Positions 17,003 to 25,728 of a stretch of 64,000 nucleotides of DNA are shown one piece after another (positions within the stretch are counted from its first letter, which is position 1; each line of letters begins with the position of its first letter). The notes beneath the pieces are model-generated. The model was not told the origin of the DNA and did no database searches. It was given only the letters and a program-made list of their open reading frames with translations. The translations under genes were made by a program, and so were the position numbers. The stretch covers positions 4,199,501-4,263,500 of the forward strand of contig NZ_CP029190.1 of assembly GCF_008642295.1 (NCBI RefSeq). The letters run 5' to 3'. The stretch comes from Streptomyces venezuelae (GTDB lineage Bacteria > Actinomycetota > Actinomycetes > Streptomycetales > Streptomycetaceae).

Positions 17003-18460
17003 ATGGCTTACGACGATCTCCGCTCGCTGCTCCGGGCTCTGGAGCGGGAGGGCGACCTCAAGCGCATCAAGGCCGAAGTCGACCCGTATCTCGAGGTCGG
17101 GGAGATCGTCGACAGAGTGAACAAGGCCGGCGGTCCGGCCCTGCTCTTCGAGAACGTCAAGGGCTCCGACATGCCCCTGGCGATGAACGTCTTCGGCACC
17201 GACCGGCGGCTGCTGAAGGCCCTGGGCCTGAAGTCGTACGGGGAGATCAGCGAGAAGATCGGCGGGCTGCTCAAGCCCGAACTCCCGCAGGGCTTCATCG
17301 GAGTCCGCGAGGCCTTCGGCAAGCTCGGCTCGATGGTGCACGTGCCGCCGAAGAAGGTGAAGGGCGATGCCGCGCCCGTCCAGGAGGTCGTACTGACCGG
17401 CGAGGACGTGGACCTCGACCGGCTGCCGGCCCTGTTCACCTGGCCCAAGGACGGCGGCTCCTTCTTCAACCTGGGGCTCACCCACACCAAGCACCCGGAG
17501 ACGGGCGTCCGCAACCTCGGCCTGTACCGGCTGCAGCGCCACGACAAGCGGACCATCGGCATGCACTGGCAGATCCACAAGGACAGCCGCAACCACTACG
17601 CGGTGGCCGCGGCGCGCGGCGAACGGCTGCCGGTCGCGATCGCCTTCGGCTGCCCGCCCGCCGTCACCTACGCCTCGACCGCCCCGCTGCCCGGTGACAT
17701 CGACGAGTACCTCTTCGCCGGGTTCGTCGCGGGTAAGCGGATCGAGATGGTCGACTGCAAGACCGTGCCGCTCCAGGTCCCGGCGAACGCCGAGGTGGTG
17801 GTCGAGGGCTGGCTGGAGCCCGGCGAGATGCTGCCGGAGGGCCCCTTCGGCGACCACACCGGCTTCTACACCCCGCAGGAGCCCTTCCCCGCGCTGAAGA
17901 TCGACTGCATCACGATGCGGAAGCGCCCGCTGCTCCAGTCGATCGTGGTCGGCCGCCCGCCGACCGAGGACGGCCCGCTGGGCCGCGCGACGGAGCGCTT
18001 CTTCCTGCCCCTGCTGAAGATCATCGTCCCGGACATCGTGGACTACCACCTGCCCGAGTCGGGCGGCTTCCACAACTGCGCGATCGTCTCGATCGACAAG
18101 AAGTACCCGAAGCACGCGCAGAAGGTCATGCACGCCATCTGGGGCGCGCACATGATGTCCCTGACCAAGCTGATCATCGTGGTGGACAAGGACTGCGACG
18201 TCCACGACCTCCACGAGGTGTCCTGGCGGGCGCTGGGCAACACCGACTACTCCCGCGACCTGACCGTGGTCGAGGGCCCGGTGGACCACCTGGACCACGC
18301 CTCGTACCAGCAGTTCTGGGGTGGCAAGGCCGGTATCGACGCGACGAAGAAGCTGCCCGAGGAGGGCTACACCCGGGACGGCGGCTGGCCGGACATGGTG
18401 GAGTCCGACCCGGCGACGGCGGCCCTGGTGGACCGCCGGTGGAAGGAGTACGGCCTGTGA
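17003..18460 (+). CDS. mqnL: UbiD-family decarboxylase, menaquinone (futalosine) pathway
   Basis: A 485-residue UbiD-like, prenyl-FMN-dependent decarboxylase. With the UbiX partner at 20678 and the prenyltransferase at 18933 it matches the late futalosine-pathway set that decarboxylates the prenylated naphthoate. Conserved regions include LPALFTWPKDGGSFFNLGLTHTKHP near residue 140, the acidic catalytic region EPGEMLPEGPFGDHTGFY near 275, and LTKLIIVVDKDCDVHD. No ribosome site precedes the ATG; a GATACT sequence seven bases upstream suggests a leaderless transcript. The stop overlaps the next gene. Confidence 0.93.
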   Translation: MAYDDLRSLLRALEREGDLKRIKAEVDPYLEVGEIVDRVNKAGGPALLFENVKGSDMPLAMNVFGTDRRLLKALGLKSYGEISEKIGGLLKPELPQGFIGVREAFGKLGSMVHVPPKKVKGDAAPVQEVVLTGEDVDLDRLPALFTWPKDGGSFFNLGLTHTKHPETGVRNLGLYRLQRHDKRTIGMHWQIHKDSRNHYAVAAARGERLPVAIAFGCPPAVTYASTAPLPGDIDEYLFAGFVAGKRIEMVDCKTVPLQVPANAEVVVEGWLEPGEMLPEGPFGDHTGFYTPQEPFPALKIDCITMRKRPLLQSIVVGRPPTEDGPLGRATERFFLPLLKIIVPDIVDYHLPESGGFHNCAIVSIDKKYPKHAQKVMHAIWGAHMMSLTKLIIVVDKDCDVHDLHEVSWRALGNTDYSRDLTVVEGPVDHLDHASYQQFWGGKAGIDATKKLPEEGYTRDGGWPDMVESDPATAALVDRRWKEYGL

Positions 18461-18936
18461 GCCCGATCGCGGTGGGCGGCCCCGCCCTGTTCCTCGGCAG
18501 CGACACGCCCTGCGTGGCACTGCTGCGGCCCGAGCTGGACGTGAACGACGCCGGGCTGCGGCTCGCGGCGGAGCAGGCCGGGGTCAGCCCGGAGGAGTTC
18601 GCCGGGGACGCCGGCATCTGGCAGGTCATCGCCGACCGGACCGACGGCGAGGGCCGCGGCTTCGAGCTGCCGGACCTCGCCGACGCGGCGGCTGCGGCCT
18701 TCGCCGAGGGCCTGCTGGCCGCCCTGGACGGCGGGACGGACTTCGAGCTGGCGCTCGCCGGGGACGCGATCGCCGTCACCGGCCGCACCGCGGGCGACGA
18801 CCGGATCTCCCTGGCCGCCCGGGTCGTCCCGCCGGCGGACGCGGAGGGCGAGGGGCCGCTGGACCTGGAGCTCGGCACCCTGCCGGTCGCGGAGCTCCGC
18901 GCCGACATCGCGGACTTCCGGGAGAGCCTCGCATGA
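18457..18936 (+). CDS. Unidentified acidic protein coupled to mqnL and mqnP
   Basis: A 159-residue, strongly acidic soluble protein with no signal peptide or membrane helix. Its GTG overlaps the mqnL stop by four bases and its stop overlaps the mqnP start by four bases, so it should be made together with both. Codon use is fully G/C-ending like its neighbours. The sequence alternates beta-like (DFELALAGDAIAVTGRT) and helical (ADAAAAAFAEGLLAAL) stretches. I do not recognise a family. Context suggests a helper for the decarboxylase or prenyltransferase, but this is inference. Confidence 0.85.
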   Translation: MSPIAVGGPALFLGSDTPCVALLRPELDVNDAGLRLAAEQAGVSPEEFAGDAGIWQVIADRTDGEGRGFELPDLADAAAAAFAEGLLAALDGGTDFELALAGDAIAVTGRTAGDDRISLAARVVPPADAEGEGPLDLELGTLPVAELRADIADFRESLA

Positions 18937-19859
18937 TGACGACCGCCGACGGGGTCGTCGACCCCGGCCCCGCCGCGCCGCAGGCCCCCGGCAAGGTGAA
19001 GGCCTTCCTGCGGCTCGTGATGATCGAGCACTCGGTCTTCGCGCTGCCCTTCGCCTACATCGCCGCGCTCACCGCCATGTTCGAGGTGAGCGGCAGCGTC
19101 CACTGGCTGGAGCTGCTGCTGGTCACCGTCTGCATGGTGGGCCTGCGTACCTTCGCCATGGCCGCGAACCGGATCATCGACCGGGAGATCGACGCGCGGA
19201 ACCCGCGCACCGCGACCCGCGAGCTGGTCACCGGGGCGGTCTCGGTGCGGACCGCGTGGACGGGTGCCGGTGTCGCGGTCGCGGTCTTCCTCGGTTCGGC
19301 CGCGCTGCTGAACCCGCTCTGCCTGGCGCTGGCCCCGGTGGCCGTGATCCCGATGGTGGTCTACCCGTACGGCAAGCGGTTCACGAACTTCCCGCACGCC
19401 ATCCTCGGGCTCGCCCAGGCGATGGGCCCGGTCGGTGCCTGGCTGGCGGTGACGGGGTCCTGGAACTGGGACGCCGTCATCCTCGGCCTGGCGGTGGGCG
19501 TCTGGATCGGCGGCTTCGACCTGATCTTCGCCTGCCAGGACGTGGCGGCGGACCGCGCCGAGGGCGTGAAGTCGGTCCCGGCCCGCTTCGGGGTCCCCGC
19601 GGCCCTGTGGGGCGCCCGCGCCTGCCACGCCGTGACCATGGCCCTGCTGGTCTGGTACGCCCTGGCCACGGACGCGGGCGTGCTGCTCTGGTCGGGCCTG
19701 GCGGTGGTCGCGGGTGCGTTCGTGTACGAGCACACGATCGTCCGCCCGCACGACCTGTCCCGCCTGAACCGGGCGTTCTTCACCGTCAACGGCGTGATCG
19801 GCATCTGCCTGTTCCTCGCCACCCTGGCCGACCTCTTCAGCCGGGGGCTCACCCTGTAG
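18933..19859 (+). CDS. mqnP: UbiA-like prenyltransferase of menaquinone synthesis
   Basis: A 308-residue membrane prenyltransferase that should attach the polyprenyl tail to the naphthoate intermediate of the futalosine pathway. The two aspartate-rich motifs that bind Mg-diphosphate are NRIIDREIDARNPRTATREL near residues 82-100 and DVAADRAEGVKSVPARFG near 205-220; about eight hydrophobic segments are present. ATGATG at 18933 offers two adjacent starts. The four-base overlap with the upstream gene shows translational coupling. Confidence 0.94.
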   Translation: MMTTADGVVDPGPAAPQAPGKVKAFLRLVMIEHSVFALPFAYIAALTAMFEVSGSVHWLELLLVTVCMVGLRTFAMAANRIIDREIDARNPRTATRELVTGAVSVRTAWTGAGVAVAVFLGSAALLNPLCLALAPVAVIPMVVYPYGKRFTNFPHAILGLAQAMGPVGAWLAVTGSWNWDAVILGLAVGVWIGGFDLIFACQDVAADRAEGVKSVPARFGVPAALWGARACHAVTMALLVWYALATDAGVLLWSGLAVVAGAFVYEHTIVRPHDLSRLNRAFFTVNGVIGICLFLATLADLFSRGLTL

Positions 19860-19956
19860 CCCACAGGGGTGGACCGGTGGGGTTCCCGGCCTGATGGCCG
19901 GCGCGCATCCGTACGCTGAGACCGGGTCATTGCTCCCCGCACCGTTGAGAGCGGGG

Positions 19957-20565
19957 CTACCCGTAGACCCCGGCCCGTCCCGGCGGGGCCTTCGGGAGGA
20001 GGAAGGCCACCGCCGCGCCCGCGAGCAGGCCGATCAGGTGGCCCTGCCAGCTGACCGAGGAGTCCGACGGGCCGATCCCGGACAGGATCGCGCTGCCCCA
20101 GATCGCGGCGACCAGCAGGCCGACGATGATGCCGGTCGGGCGGCGTTCCACGAAGCCGCGGACCACCAGGTAGCCGAACAGGCCGAAGACCAGGCCCGAG
20201 GCACCGGCCGTGTTGCTGTCGGAGGGGGAGAACAGCCACACCCCCAGGCCGTCCGCGACGATGATCACCGCGCAGACGAGGAGGAAGCGGCGCAGCCCGC
20301 CCAGCGCCGCGAGGAAGCCGAGGGCCAGCAGCGGGATGCTGTTGGCGGCGACGTGGTCCCAGCCGAAGTGGATGAACGGGGCGGTCAGCACCGAGGGCAG
20401 GTCGCCGGTGTCCCGCGCGGTGATCCCGTACGCGTCCAGCGCATGGCCGGTGGCCGTGTCGACCGCTTCGAGCAGCCACAGCAGGGCCACCCACCCCAGC
20501 ATCAGGAAGCCGGCGATCCTGGCCCGGTCGGAATCGGTCATGGGTGGTGTGGTCCGTGCGCTCAT
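19957..20565 (-). CDS. Rhomboid-family intramembrane serine protease
   Basis: A 202-residue membrane protein with about six helices. The nucleophile motif GASGLVFG is in helix 4 and the catalytic histidine is in WQGHLIGLLAGAAV of helix 6, so both dyad residues are present. The helix 1-2 loop carries the usual HFGWDHVAANSIPLLALG segment with its extra histidine and asparagine. It could start at ATG 20565 or at an ATG 24 bases further in. It lies on the opposite strand between mqnP and mqnM, with no evident link to menaquinone. Confidence 0.93.
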   Translation of the reverse strand: MSARTTPPMTDSDRARIAGFLMLGWVALLWLLEAVDTATGHALDAYGITARDTGDLPSVLTAPFIHFGWDHVAANSIPLLALGFLAALGGLRRFLLVCAVIIVADGLGVWLFSPSDSNTAGASGLVFGLFGYLVVRGFVERRPTGIIVGLLVAAIWGSAILSGIGPSDSSVSWQGHLIGLLAGAAVAFLLPKAPPGRAGVYG

Positions 20566-20664
20566 CTCGGCCCCCTGTGCCGCCCCCGTGCCGCGCCCTG
20601 TGCCGGCGTTCTGTAGCGGGAACGTACGGCACACCTTGGCGAGTGCCCGGCCGGGGTGGCCGGA

Positions 20665-20670
20665 TAGGCT
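20665..20670 (+). promoter_or_regulatory. Candidate leaderless -10 element of mqnM
   Basis: TAGGCT ends eight bases before the first base of the mqnM ATG, the position expected when transcription begins at the start codon. No TTGAC-like -35 is found at 17-18 bases. The CGGAG between this element and the ATG could alternatively be read as a ribosome site. Confidence 0.45.
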
Positions 20671-20677
20671 CGGAGCC

Positions 20678-21349
20678 ATGACTGACGGCAAGCGCACCCC
20701 GTGGGTGGTAGGGGTATCCGGGGCTTCGGGAACGCCGTACGCCGCAGCCGTGCTGCGCGGGCTGCTCGCGGCGGGGGAGAGCGTGGACCTGGTGGTCAGC
20801 CGGGCGTCGCGGCTCACCCTGCTGGACGAGACCGGCATCGCCTTCCGGGACGCCCACTGGCGCGAGGACCTCGCCGCGTGGCTGGACCGGGGTGCCGACG
20901 GGAAGCCCGGGACCTTCCGGGACCTGCCGCTGGACGGGGTGCGGTACTGGGGCGCGGGGGACCTCGCCGCGGGGCCGAGCTCGGGCTCGTACCCGGTCAA
21001 GGGGATGCTGATCGTTCCGGCCAGTACCGCCTGTGTGGCGGGGGTGGCGCTGGGGCTGTCGAAGGACCTGTTGCAGCGGGCGGCGAGCGTGATGCTCAAG
21101 GAGCGGCGCCGGCTGGTGGTCGCGGTGCGGGAGACCCCGCTGAACGGTCAGACGCTGAGGCATCTGGTGGCGCTGGACGAGGCGGGCGCCGTGGTGCTGC
21201 CCGCCTCTCCGGCGTTCTATGCGGGTGCGACGCACATCCAGGATCTCGTGGACTTCGTCGCGGGGCGGGTGCTGGATGCGGCAGGGGTGCCGCACCGGCT
21301 GTACCGCCGTTGGGAGGGGGAGATCGGTGGCTCCCGGCCTCGGGGTTAG
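20678..21349 (+). CDS. mqnM: UbiX-family flavin prenyltransferase
   Basis: A 223-residue UbiX-type enzyme that makes prenyl-FMN, the cofactor of UbiD decarboxylases such as the one at 17003. Signatures are GVSGASGTPYAAAVLRGL at the N-terminus (FMN site), GSYPVKGMLIVPASTACVAG and the C-terminal RRRLVVAVRETPLN, which corresponds to the conserved phosphate-binding segment. The family is normally near 190-210 residues; the extra length is a loop after residue 55. Its presence beside mqnL and mqnP supports the pathway assignment. Confidence 0.94.
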   Translation: MTDGKRTPWVVGVSGASGTPYAAAVLRGLLAAGESVDLVVSRASRLTLLDETGIAFRDAHWREDLAAWLDRGADGKPGTFRDLPLDGVRYWGAGDLAAGPSSGSYPVKGMLIVPASTACVAGVALGLSKDLLQRAASVMLKERRRLVVAVRETPLNGQTLRHLVALDEAGAVVLPASPAFYAGATHIQDLVDFVAGRVLDAAGVPHRLYRRWEGEIGGSRPRG

Positions 21350-21375
21350 CGCTGTCGGTGCTGCTGGCGCTGCTG

Positions 21376-21513
21376 TTAGCGCTTCTTGGCGTTGCGCGGC
21401 TTGGCGGCCTTCTCGGCGCGCTGCGCGGCAACGAATCGCTGGTGGGCACGGGATCGGTTGGCCTGCTCCTGAAGCTGTCGCATCTGGGCGTAGGCCATCT
21501 CGATCGTGTACAC
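21376..21513 (-). CDS. Small basic protein, 45 residues
   Basis: A short frame starting at GTG 21513, with AGGAG nine bases upstream, and ending in TAA. The product is almost entirely helix-forming, begins MYTIEMAYAQMRQLQEQ, is rich in Gln, Arg and Ala and ends in the lysine/arginine run KPRNAKKR. It has no cysteine or membrane segment. The basic tail suggests nucleic acid binding, but this is only a composition argument. It is divergent from the Lrp-type regulator. Confidence 0.65.
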   Translation of the reverse strand: MYTIEMAYAQMRQLQEQANRSRAHQRFVAAQRAEKAAKPRNAKKR

Positions 21514-21556
21514 GGTGAACCACTCCTGAAGATCGTCATTGATCTGTTGAAAGATT

Positions 21557-21576
21557 CACAGGGTGTCGACCCTGTG
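21557..21576. promoter_or_regulatory. Inverted repeat in small-gene/lrp divergent gap
   Basis: CACAGGGT and ACCCTGTG form an eight-base perfect dyad around GTCG, 60 bases before the lrp-like ATG and 44 bases before the small gene. The same 122-base gap is unusually AT-rich and contains TAGAAT on the minus strand (21585-21590), a plausible -10 for the small gene. Autoregulation by the Lrp protein at this dyad is plausible. Confidence 0.5.
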
Positions 21577-21635
21577 CGCCTTAGATTCTATACGTAAACT
21601 TGCGTGATCGCCGAATAATGGAAGGCTCCAGGGAC

Positions 21636-22091
21636 ATGGACGCGGTGGATAGGCAGCTCATCCAGGCACTCCGGGAGAACGGACGTGCCTCATACGCCGA
21701 GCTGGGCCGGCTCGTGGGGCTCTCCGGCCCCAGCGTCACCGACCGGATCAACCGGCTGGAAACGGCCGGTGTGATCACCGGCTACCGCGCGACCGTCGAC
21801 TCGGCCTCGCTGGGCCTCGGCGTCACGGCGCTGATCGGCATCTCGCTCTCCGACGCCGCCGACCACGAGGACGTGGCGCGCCGGCTGCGGGACCTCGCCG
21901 AGATCGAGGACTGCTGGTTCATCGCCGGCGACGACTCCTTCATGCTCAAGGTCCGCGCCAGCGACGTGGACGGCCTGGAGAAGATCATCCGCAAGCTGTC
22001 CGGCACCAAGGGCGTCTCGCGCACCCGTACCACGATCGTGCTCTCCACCAAGTGGGAGAACCGGGTCGGGGACCTGCCCGAAGAGCGCTGA
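21636..22091 (+). CDS. Lrp/AsnC-family transcriptional regulator
   Basis: A 151-residue feast/famine regulator. The N-terminal HTH is DRQLIQALRENGRASYAELGRLVGLSGPSVTDRINRLETAGVITGY, and the C-terminal RAM ligand-binding domain includes IEDCWFIAGDDSFMLKVRASD. Starting at ATG 21636 gives the usual MDAVDRQL beginning; earlier in-frame starts exist. It lies 49 bases before mqnE on the same strand and downstream of mqnM, so it may regulate the menaquinone genes, which is inference from position. Lrp ligands are usually amino acids. Confidence 0.93.
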   Translation: MDAVDRQLIQALRENGRASYAELGRLVGLSGPSVTDRINRLETAGVITGYRATVDSASLGLGVTALIGISLSDAADHEDVARRLRDLAEIEDCWFIAGDDSFMLKVRASDVDGLEKIIRKLSGTKGVSRTRTTIVLSTKWENRVGDLPEER

Positions 22092-22140
22092 GAGTACGGT
22101 GGGGCTGGGTTGCAGGACATCTAGAGGAGGCGACCGACGC

Positions 22141-23304
22141 ATGGACGCTGGGCTCAAGCGCGAGCTGGAGGAGAAGGTCCGCTCCGGCGAGCGGCTGACC
22201 CGTGAGGACGGCATCGCCCTCTACGAGTCGGACGATCTGGCCTGGCTCGGCGGTCTCGCCCACGAGGTGCGGACGCGGAAGAACGGCGACGTCGTCCACT
22301 TCAACGTCAACCGCCACCTCAACATGACGAACGTGTGCACCGCGTCCTGCGCGTACTGCTCGTTCCAGCGCAAGCCGGGCGAGAAGGACGCGTACACCAT
22401 GCGCATCGAGGAAGCCGTCCGCCTGGCCAAGACCATGGAGAGCGAGAACCTCACCGAGCTGCACATCGTCAACGGCCTGCACCCGAACCTGCCGTGGCGC
22501 TACTACCCGCGGTCCCTCTCGGAGCTGAAGAAGGCGCTGCCGAACGTCTCGCTGAAGGCGTTCACGGCCACCGAGATCCACCACTTCGAAACCATCTCCG
22601 GCCTCTCGGCGTCCGACATCCTGGACGAGCTGATCGAGGCGGGCCTGGAGTCGCTGACCGGCGGCGGCGCGGAGATCTTCGACTGGGAGGTCCGGCAGCA
22701 CATCGTCGACCACCGCACCCACTGGGAAGACTGGTCGCGGATCCACCGCCTCGCGCACGAGAAGGGTCTCAAGACCCCGTGCACGATGCTCTACGGCCAC
22801 ATCGAGGAGCCGCGCCACCGCGTGGACCACGTGCTGCGGCTGCGTGAGCTCCAGGACGAGACGGGCGGCTTCCAGGTCTTCATCCCGCTGCGCTACCAGC
22901 ACGACTTCGTGGACATGAAGGACGGCAAGGTCCGCAACACCCTGCAGGCCCGGACCAGCATGGCCACGGGTGCGGAGGCCCTGAAGACCTTCGCGGTCTC
23001 CCGCCTCCTCTTCGACAACGTCCAGCACGTCAAGGTGTTCTGGGTGATGCACGGTGTGCAGACCGCCCAGCTGGCGCTCCAGCACGGTGCGGACGACATG
23101 GACGGCTCGGTGGTCGAGTACAAGATCACGCACGACGCCGACAACTACGGCACCCCGAACAAGCTCACCCGGGACGACCTCCTGGAGCTGATCCGCGAGG
23201 CCGGCTTCCGCCCGGTCGAGCGGAACACGCGGTACGAGATCATCCGCGAGTACCCGGGGCCGGACGCCTCGCTGCGGGAGTCGCCCCAGCCGATGCGCGT
23301 CTGA
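22141..23304 (+). CDS. mqnE: Aminofutalosine synthase MqnE
   Basis: A radical SAM enzyme that joins SAM-derived adenosyl radical to 3-[(1-carboxyvinyl)oxy]benzoate, giving aminofutalosine. The 387-residue protein has the CxxxCxxC cluster motif CTASCAYC at residues 66-73 and other family features such as NVNRHLNMTN just before it and ELHIVNGLHPNLPW. A GAGGAGG ribosome site is upstream. A strong terminator follows at 23326. This is the second committed step of the futalosine route. Confidence 0.95.
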   Translation: MDAGLKRELEEKVRSGERLTREDGIALYESDDLAWLGGLAHEVRTRKNGDVVHFNVNRHLNMTNVCTASCAYCSFQRKPGEKDAYTMRIEEAVRLAKTMESENLTELHIVNGLHPNLPWRYYPRSLSELKKALPNVSLKAFTATEIHHFETISGLSASDILDELIEAGLESLTGGGAEIFDWEVRQHIVDHRTHWEDWSRIHRLAHEKGLKTPCTMLYGHIEEPRHRVDHVLRLRELQDETGGFQVFIPLRYQHDFVDMKDGKVRNTLQARTSMATGAEALKTFAVSRLLFDNVQHVKVFWVMHGVQTAQLALQHGADDMDGSVVEYKITHDADNYGTPNKLTRDDLLELIREAGFRPVERNTRYEIIREYPGPDASLRESPQPMRV

Positions 23305-23325
23305 CGCGCCGCCGTACTGCTTCAA

Positions 23326-23359
23326 CGCCCTGGTCCGCACAAAGGACCAGGGCGTTTTT
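23326..23359 (+). terminator. Rho-independent terminator after mqnE
   Basis: CGCCCTGGTCC and GGACCAGGGCG form an 11-base perfect stem around a seven-base loop, followed directly by TTTTT. It lies 21 bases after the mqnE stop and before the next promoter region. This is one of the few canonical terminators in the window. Confidence 0.93.
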
Positions 23360-23410
23360 GCGCCCCGAATCCACTGGCACCCCACCATGGGTAATAGATA
23401 CTCTGGCCCT

Positions 23411-23998
23411 ATGGCCCTTACGCAGCTCGCTTCGCCCGCCAAACCCGCCGCGCCCGCTGCTCCAGCCGCACCCGGGGCCCTCACCTTCACCCTGGACCCG
23501 TCGGTGGACCCGGCCCTGCACGAGGGCATCCTCGACCTGTGGACGGACGTCTCCAACGCGGGCGGCGCCGTGGGCTTCGTCGCACCGGTCGTCCGCGACG
23601 ACATCCGCCCGCAGCTGATCAAGCAGCTCACCGCGGTCGCCGACGGCGGCAGCCGGCTGGTCGTCGGCCGCGACGCGGACGGCCGCGTCCTCGCCACCGC
23701 CTTCCTCACCCTCAACACCCACCGCCTGATGACGCACTGGCTGTGGGTGTACACGGTCATGGTCCACCCCGACCTCCAGGGCCGCGGCGCCGGCCGCGCC
23801 CTGATGGCAGCGGTCGCCGACGCGGCCCGCACCATCGAGGGCATCGAGGCCGTCCGCCTCAGCTGCCGCGGCGGCCTGGGCCTCGAACGCTTCTACGAGT
23901 CCTGCGGATACACGGAGGTCGGCCGCGTCCCGAAGGCGATCCGGGTCGCCGAAAACGACGATCGGGACGACATCCACATGCTGCTTCCGCTTGACTGA
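23411..23998 (+). CDS. GNAT-family N-acetyltransferase
   Basis: A 195-residue acetyltransferase. The N-terminal 30 residues are an Ala/Pro linker (PAKPAAPAAPAAPGA). The CoA-binding motif is VHPDLQGRGAGRALMAAVAD with the classic Q/RxxGxG/A pattern, and the C-terminal part has GLERFYESCGYTEVGRVP. ATG 23411 was chosen over one eight codons upstream because a TATGGCC context is typical here. The substrate is unknown. Confidence 0.88.
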   Translation: MALTQLASPAKPAAPAAPAAPGALTFTLDPSVDPALHEGILDLWTDVSNAGGAVGFVAPVVRDDIRPQLIKQLTAVADGGSRLVVGRDADGRVLATAFLTLNTHRLMTHWLWVYTVMVHPDLQGRGAGRALMAAVADAARTIEGIEAVRLSCRGGLGLERFYESCGYTEVGRVPKAIRVAENDDRDDIHMLLPLD

Positions 23999-24022
23999 TT
24001 CCCCTGGACCGAGGGGGACTTC

Positions 24023-25675
24023 ATGGCGGTACCGGTGGTGCGGTGGGACCAGCGTGCGGTGGCACTGGCGGAGCTGCGGGGCACGGCCACCGATCGTGAG
24101 TTGTGGGAAGCGGCTCTTGCGGAGCGCGGCTGGCCGGTCCTCGAACGCCGGGGCACGTCCGTGACTCCGGTGACGGAGGCCCGCGCCTGGTACGTGGTCG
24201 AGATCCGTTTCCCGGGCTCCAGGTTCCGCGCCGTCACCGGGGCGCGCCAGCGGCTAGAGGTGCTGGCCGAGGAACTCCACCTGGACCTGGTGGTGGAGGC
24301 CGTGGACCTGGTGGTCCGGCAGCCGGACCTCCGGGCGCGCTGGCAGGCGTACGAGAGGCCCTCCCCGCGGACCGCGCGATGGACGCGCCTCTGGCGGCCG
24401 GCCGTGTCCCTCCTGCGCTGGGGCGGTACGGGCCGTCAGATATCGGCCGGAGCCCCCACCCAGGCCCAGGCGCTCGCGGCCAGGCCGCTGCCCGGGGCGG
24501 CGCCGCCGCCGGCCGGCCCGGTGGTCCACCGGCGTTCGCTGTCGTTCCGCGCGCGGGGCGGTCGCCCCCGTTCCCACACCCACCGGGGAGTGCCGCTCGC
24601 CGTCCTCGCCGCGCTGTTCGTCGGCCTCCTGGGTGCGCGTGAAGGCTCGACGGTGAACGGGGGGATCGGCGCCCCCGCGTTGCTCACCGGTTTCGGGGTC
24701 GGGATCGGTCCCTTCCTGGACCCGGCCCGGCTGGCCTGGCCGGGCGGCCCGGTCGTGGAGGCCGCCGTCGAACCGGCGTGGGTGATGACGGTCTTCGCGG
24801 TGGTGACGGTCCTGGTCCTCTGCCGGCTCTACCTCCGCAACCGTCCGGACTGGCCGGTCCTCCTCGCCCTCCTGGTGGGGACCCTCGTCTACCTCGTCGT
24901 CCGTGCCGTGGGATTCGTGACCGGATCGCTCTTGATCCACCAGGTGCCATGGGGGGACGCCGCGCTCGCCCATGTGGACGCCCTGGCGGTCAACGTCATG
25001 CTGGTCGCAGGGCTCGGGCTGCTGATCCGCCAGAGCGGTTGGCGCCCCGTCGTGCCCTGGCTGCTGCCGGCCCTGCTGCCCTTCGTGCCCGGCCTGCTGC
25101 CCGCGGTGGGGCTCTCGCTGCACGCCACGTACCTGGCGGCGTTCGAGGTCGACCTCGAAGACGTCGACATCGCCGCCGTGGACTCCCTGGCCGCAGCCGC
25201 CGCGGTGCTGGCGGCCATGGGGCTTTGGTTGTTCGTCCCGGCGCTGCTCGGTTTCGCGCGGCACTTCCACCTCATGGTGCGCGACCGGTGGATGGGCCGG
25301 CTGTTCCTCGTCCTCGTCTCCGTCTTCTGCTGTGCCGTGGGGGTGGGCGGGCTGTGGGAGGACGCGACCACGACCAGTTTCGAAGCCCGCCTCAACGCCT
25401 CCGGCGGTTACACCCCGCCGCCGTACTACGGCATCAAGCCGGAGTGGGTCTGTGCCTCGCCGGCCCGAGAGCTCGGCAAGGTGCCCAGCGAAGGCGGTCT
25501 GCTGCAGCCGGAGCGTCCCTACCTGCTGCTGGGGGACGCCAGCGGGACCGCTCTACTCTGGCACACCGCGAGGGTGCCCGGGATCCCGCTGCCGGACGAC
25601 GAAGGAGCGCTCAAGATTCCCCTTGCGTCGCTGCGGCTCGTGCCCGCCGAGGACCCCCGGCGCCCCTGCCCGTAG
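24023..25675 (+). CDS. Unidentified multi-pass membrane protein
   Basis: A 550-residue protein. Residues 1-190 are soluble, with two alpha/beta segments and a Pro/Ala linker; residues from about 190 contain seven or eight hydrophobic segments (for example GVPLAVLAALFVGLLGA, VMTVFAVVTVLVLC and LFLVLVSVFCCAVGVGGLW); the last 110 residues are outside or inside as a soluble tail containing a single ICASPARELG-like cysteine. The start has GAGGGGG upstream. No family recognised. It precedes the DUF4229 gene by 53 bases. Confidence 0.75.
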   Translation: MAVPVVRWDQRAVALAELRGTATDRELWEAALAERGWPVLERRGTSVTPVTEARAWYVVEIRFPGSRFRAVTGARQRLEVLAEELHLDLVVEAVDLVVRQPDLRARWQAYERPSPRTARWTRLWRPAVSLLRWGGTGRQISAGAPTQAQALAARPLPGAAPPPAGPVVHRRSLSFRARGGRPRSHTHRGVPLAVLAALFVGLLGAREGSTVNGGIGAPALLTGFGVGIGPFLDPARLAWPGGPVVEAAVEPAWVMTVFAVVTVLVLCRLYLRNRPDWPVLLALLVGTLVYLVVRAVGFVTGSLLIHQVPWGDAALAHVDALAVNVMLVAGLGLLIRQSGWRPVVPWLLPALLPFVPGLLPAVGLSLHATYLAAFEVDLEDVDIAAVDSLAAAAAVLAAMGLWLFVPALLGFARHFHLMVRDRWMGRLFLVLVSVFCCAVGVGGLWEDATTTSFEARLNASGGYTPPPYYGIKPEWVCASPARELGKVPSEGGLLQPERPYLLLGDASGTALLWHTARVPGIPLPDDEGALKIPLASLRLVPAEDPRRPCP

Positions 25676-25728
25676 GACGCGCGTGCTTCACTGGACGGGC
25701 ACGACCGACGTAGAGACAAGGGGTCACA

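Noticed and set aside
22141..23304. A second mqnC in place of mqnE
   Set aside because: Both are radical SAM proteins with CxxxCxxC, but the VNRHLNMTN and NGLHPNLPW segments fit MqnE, and the gene at 43097 has MqnC features.
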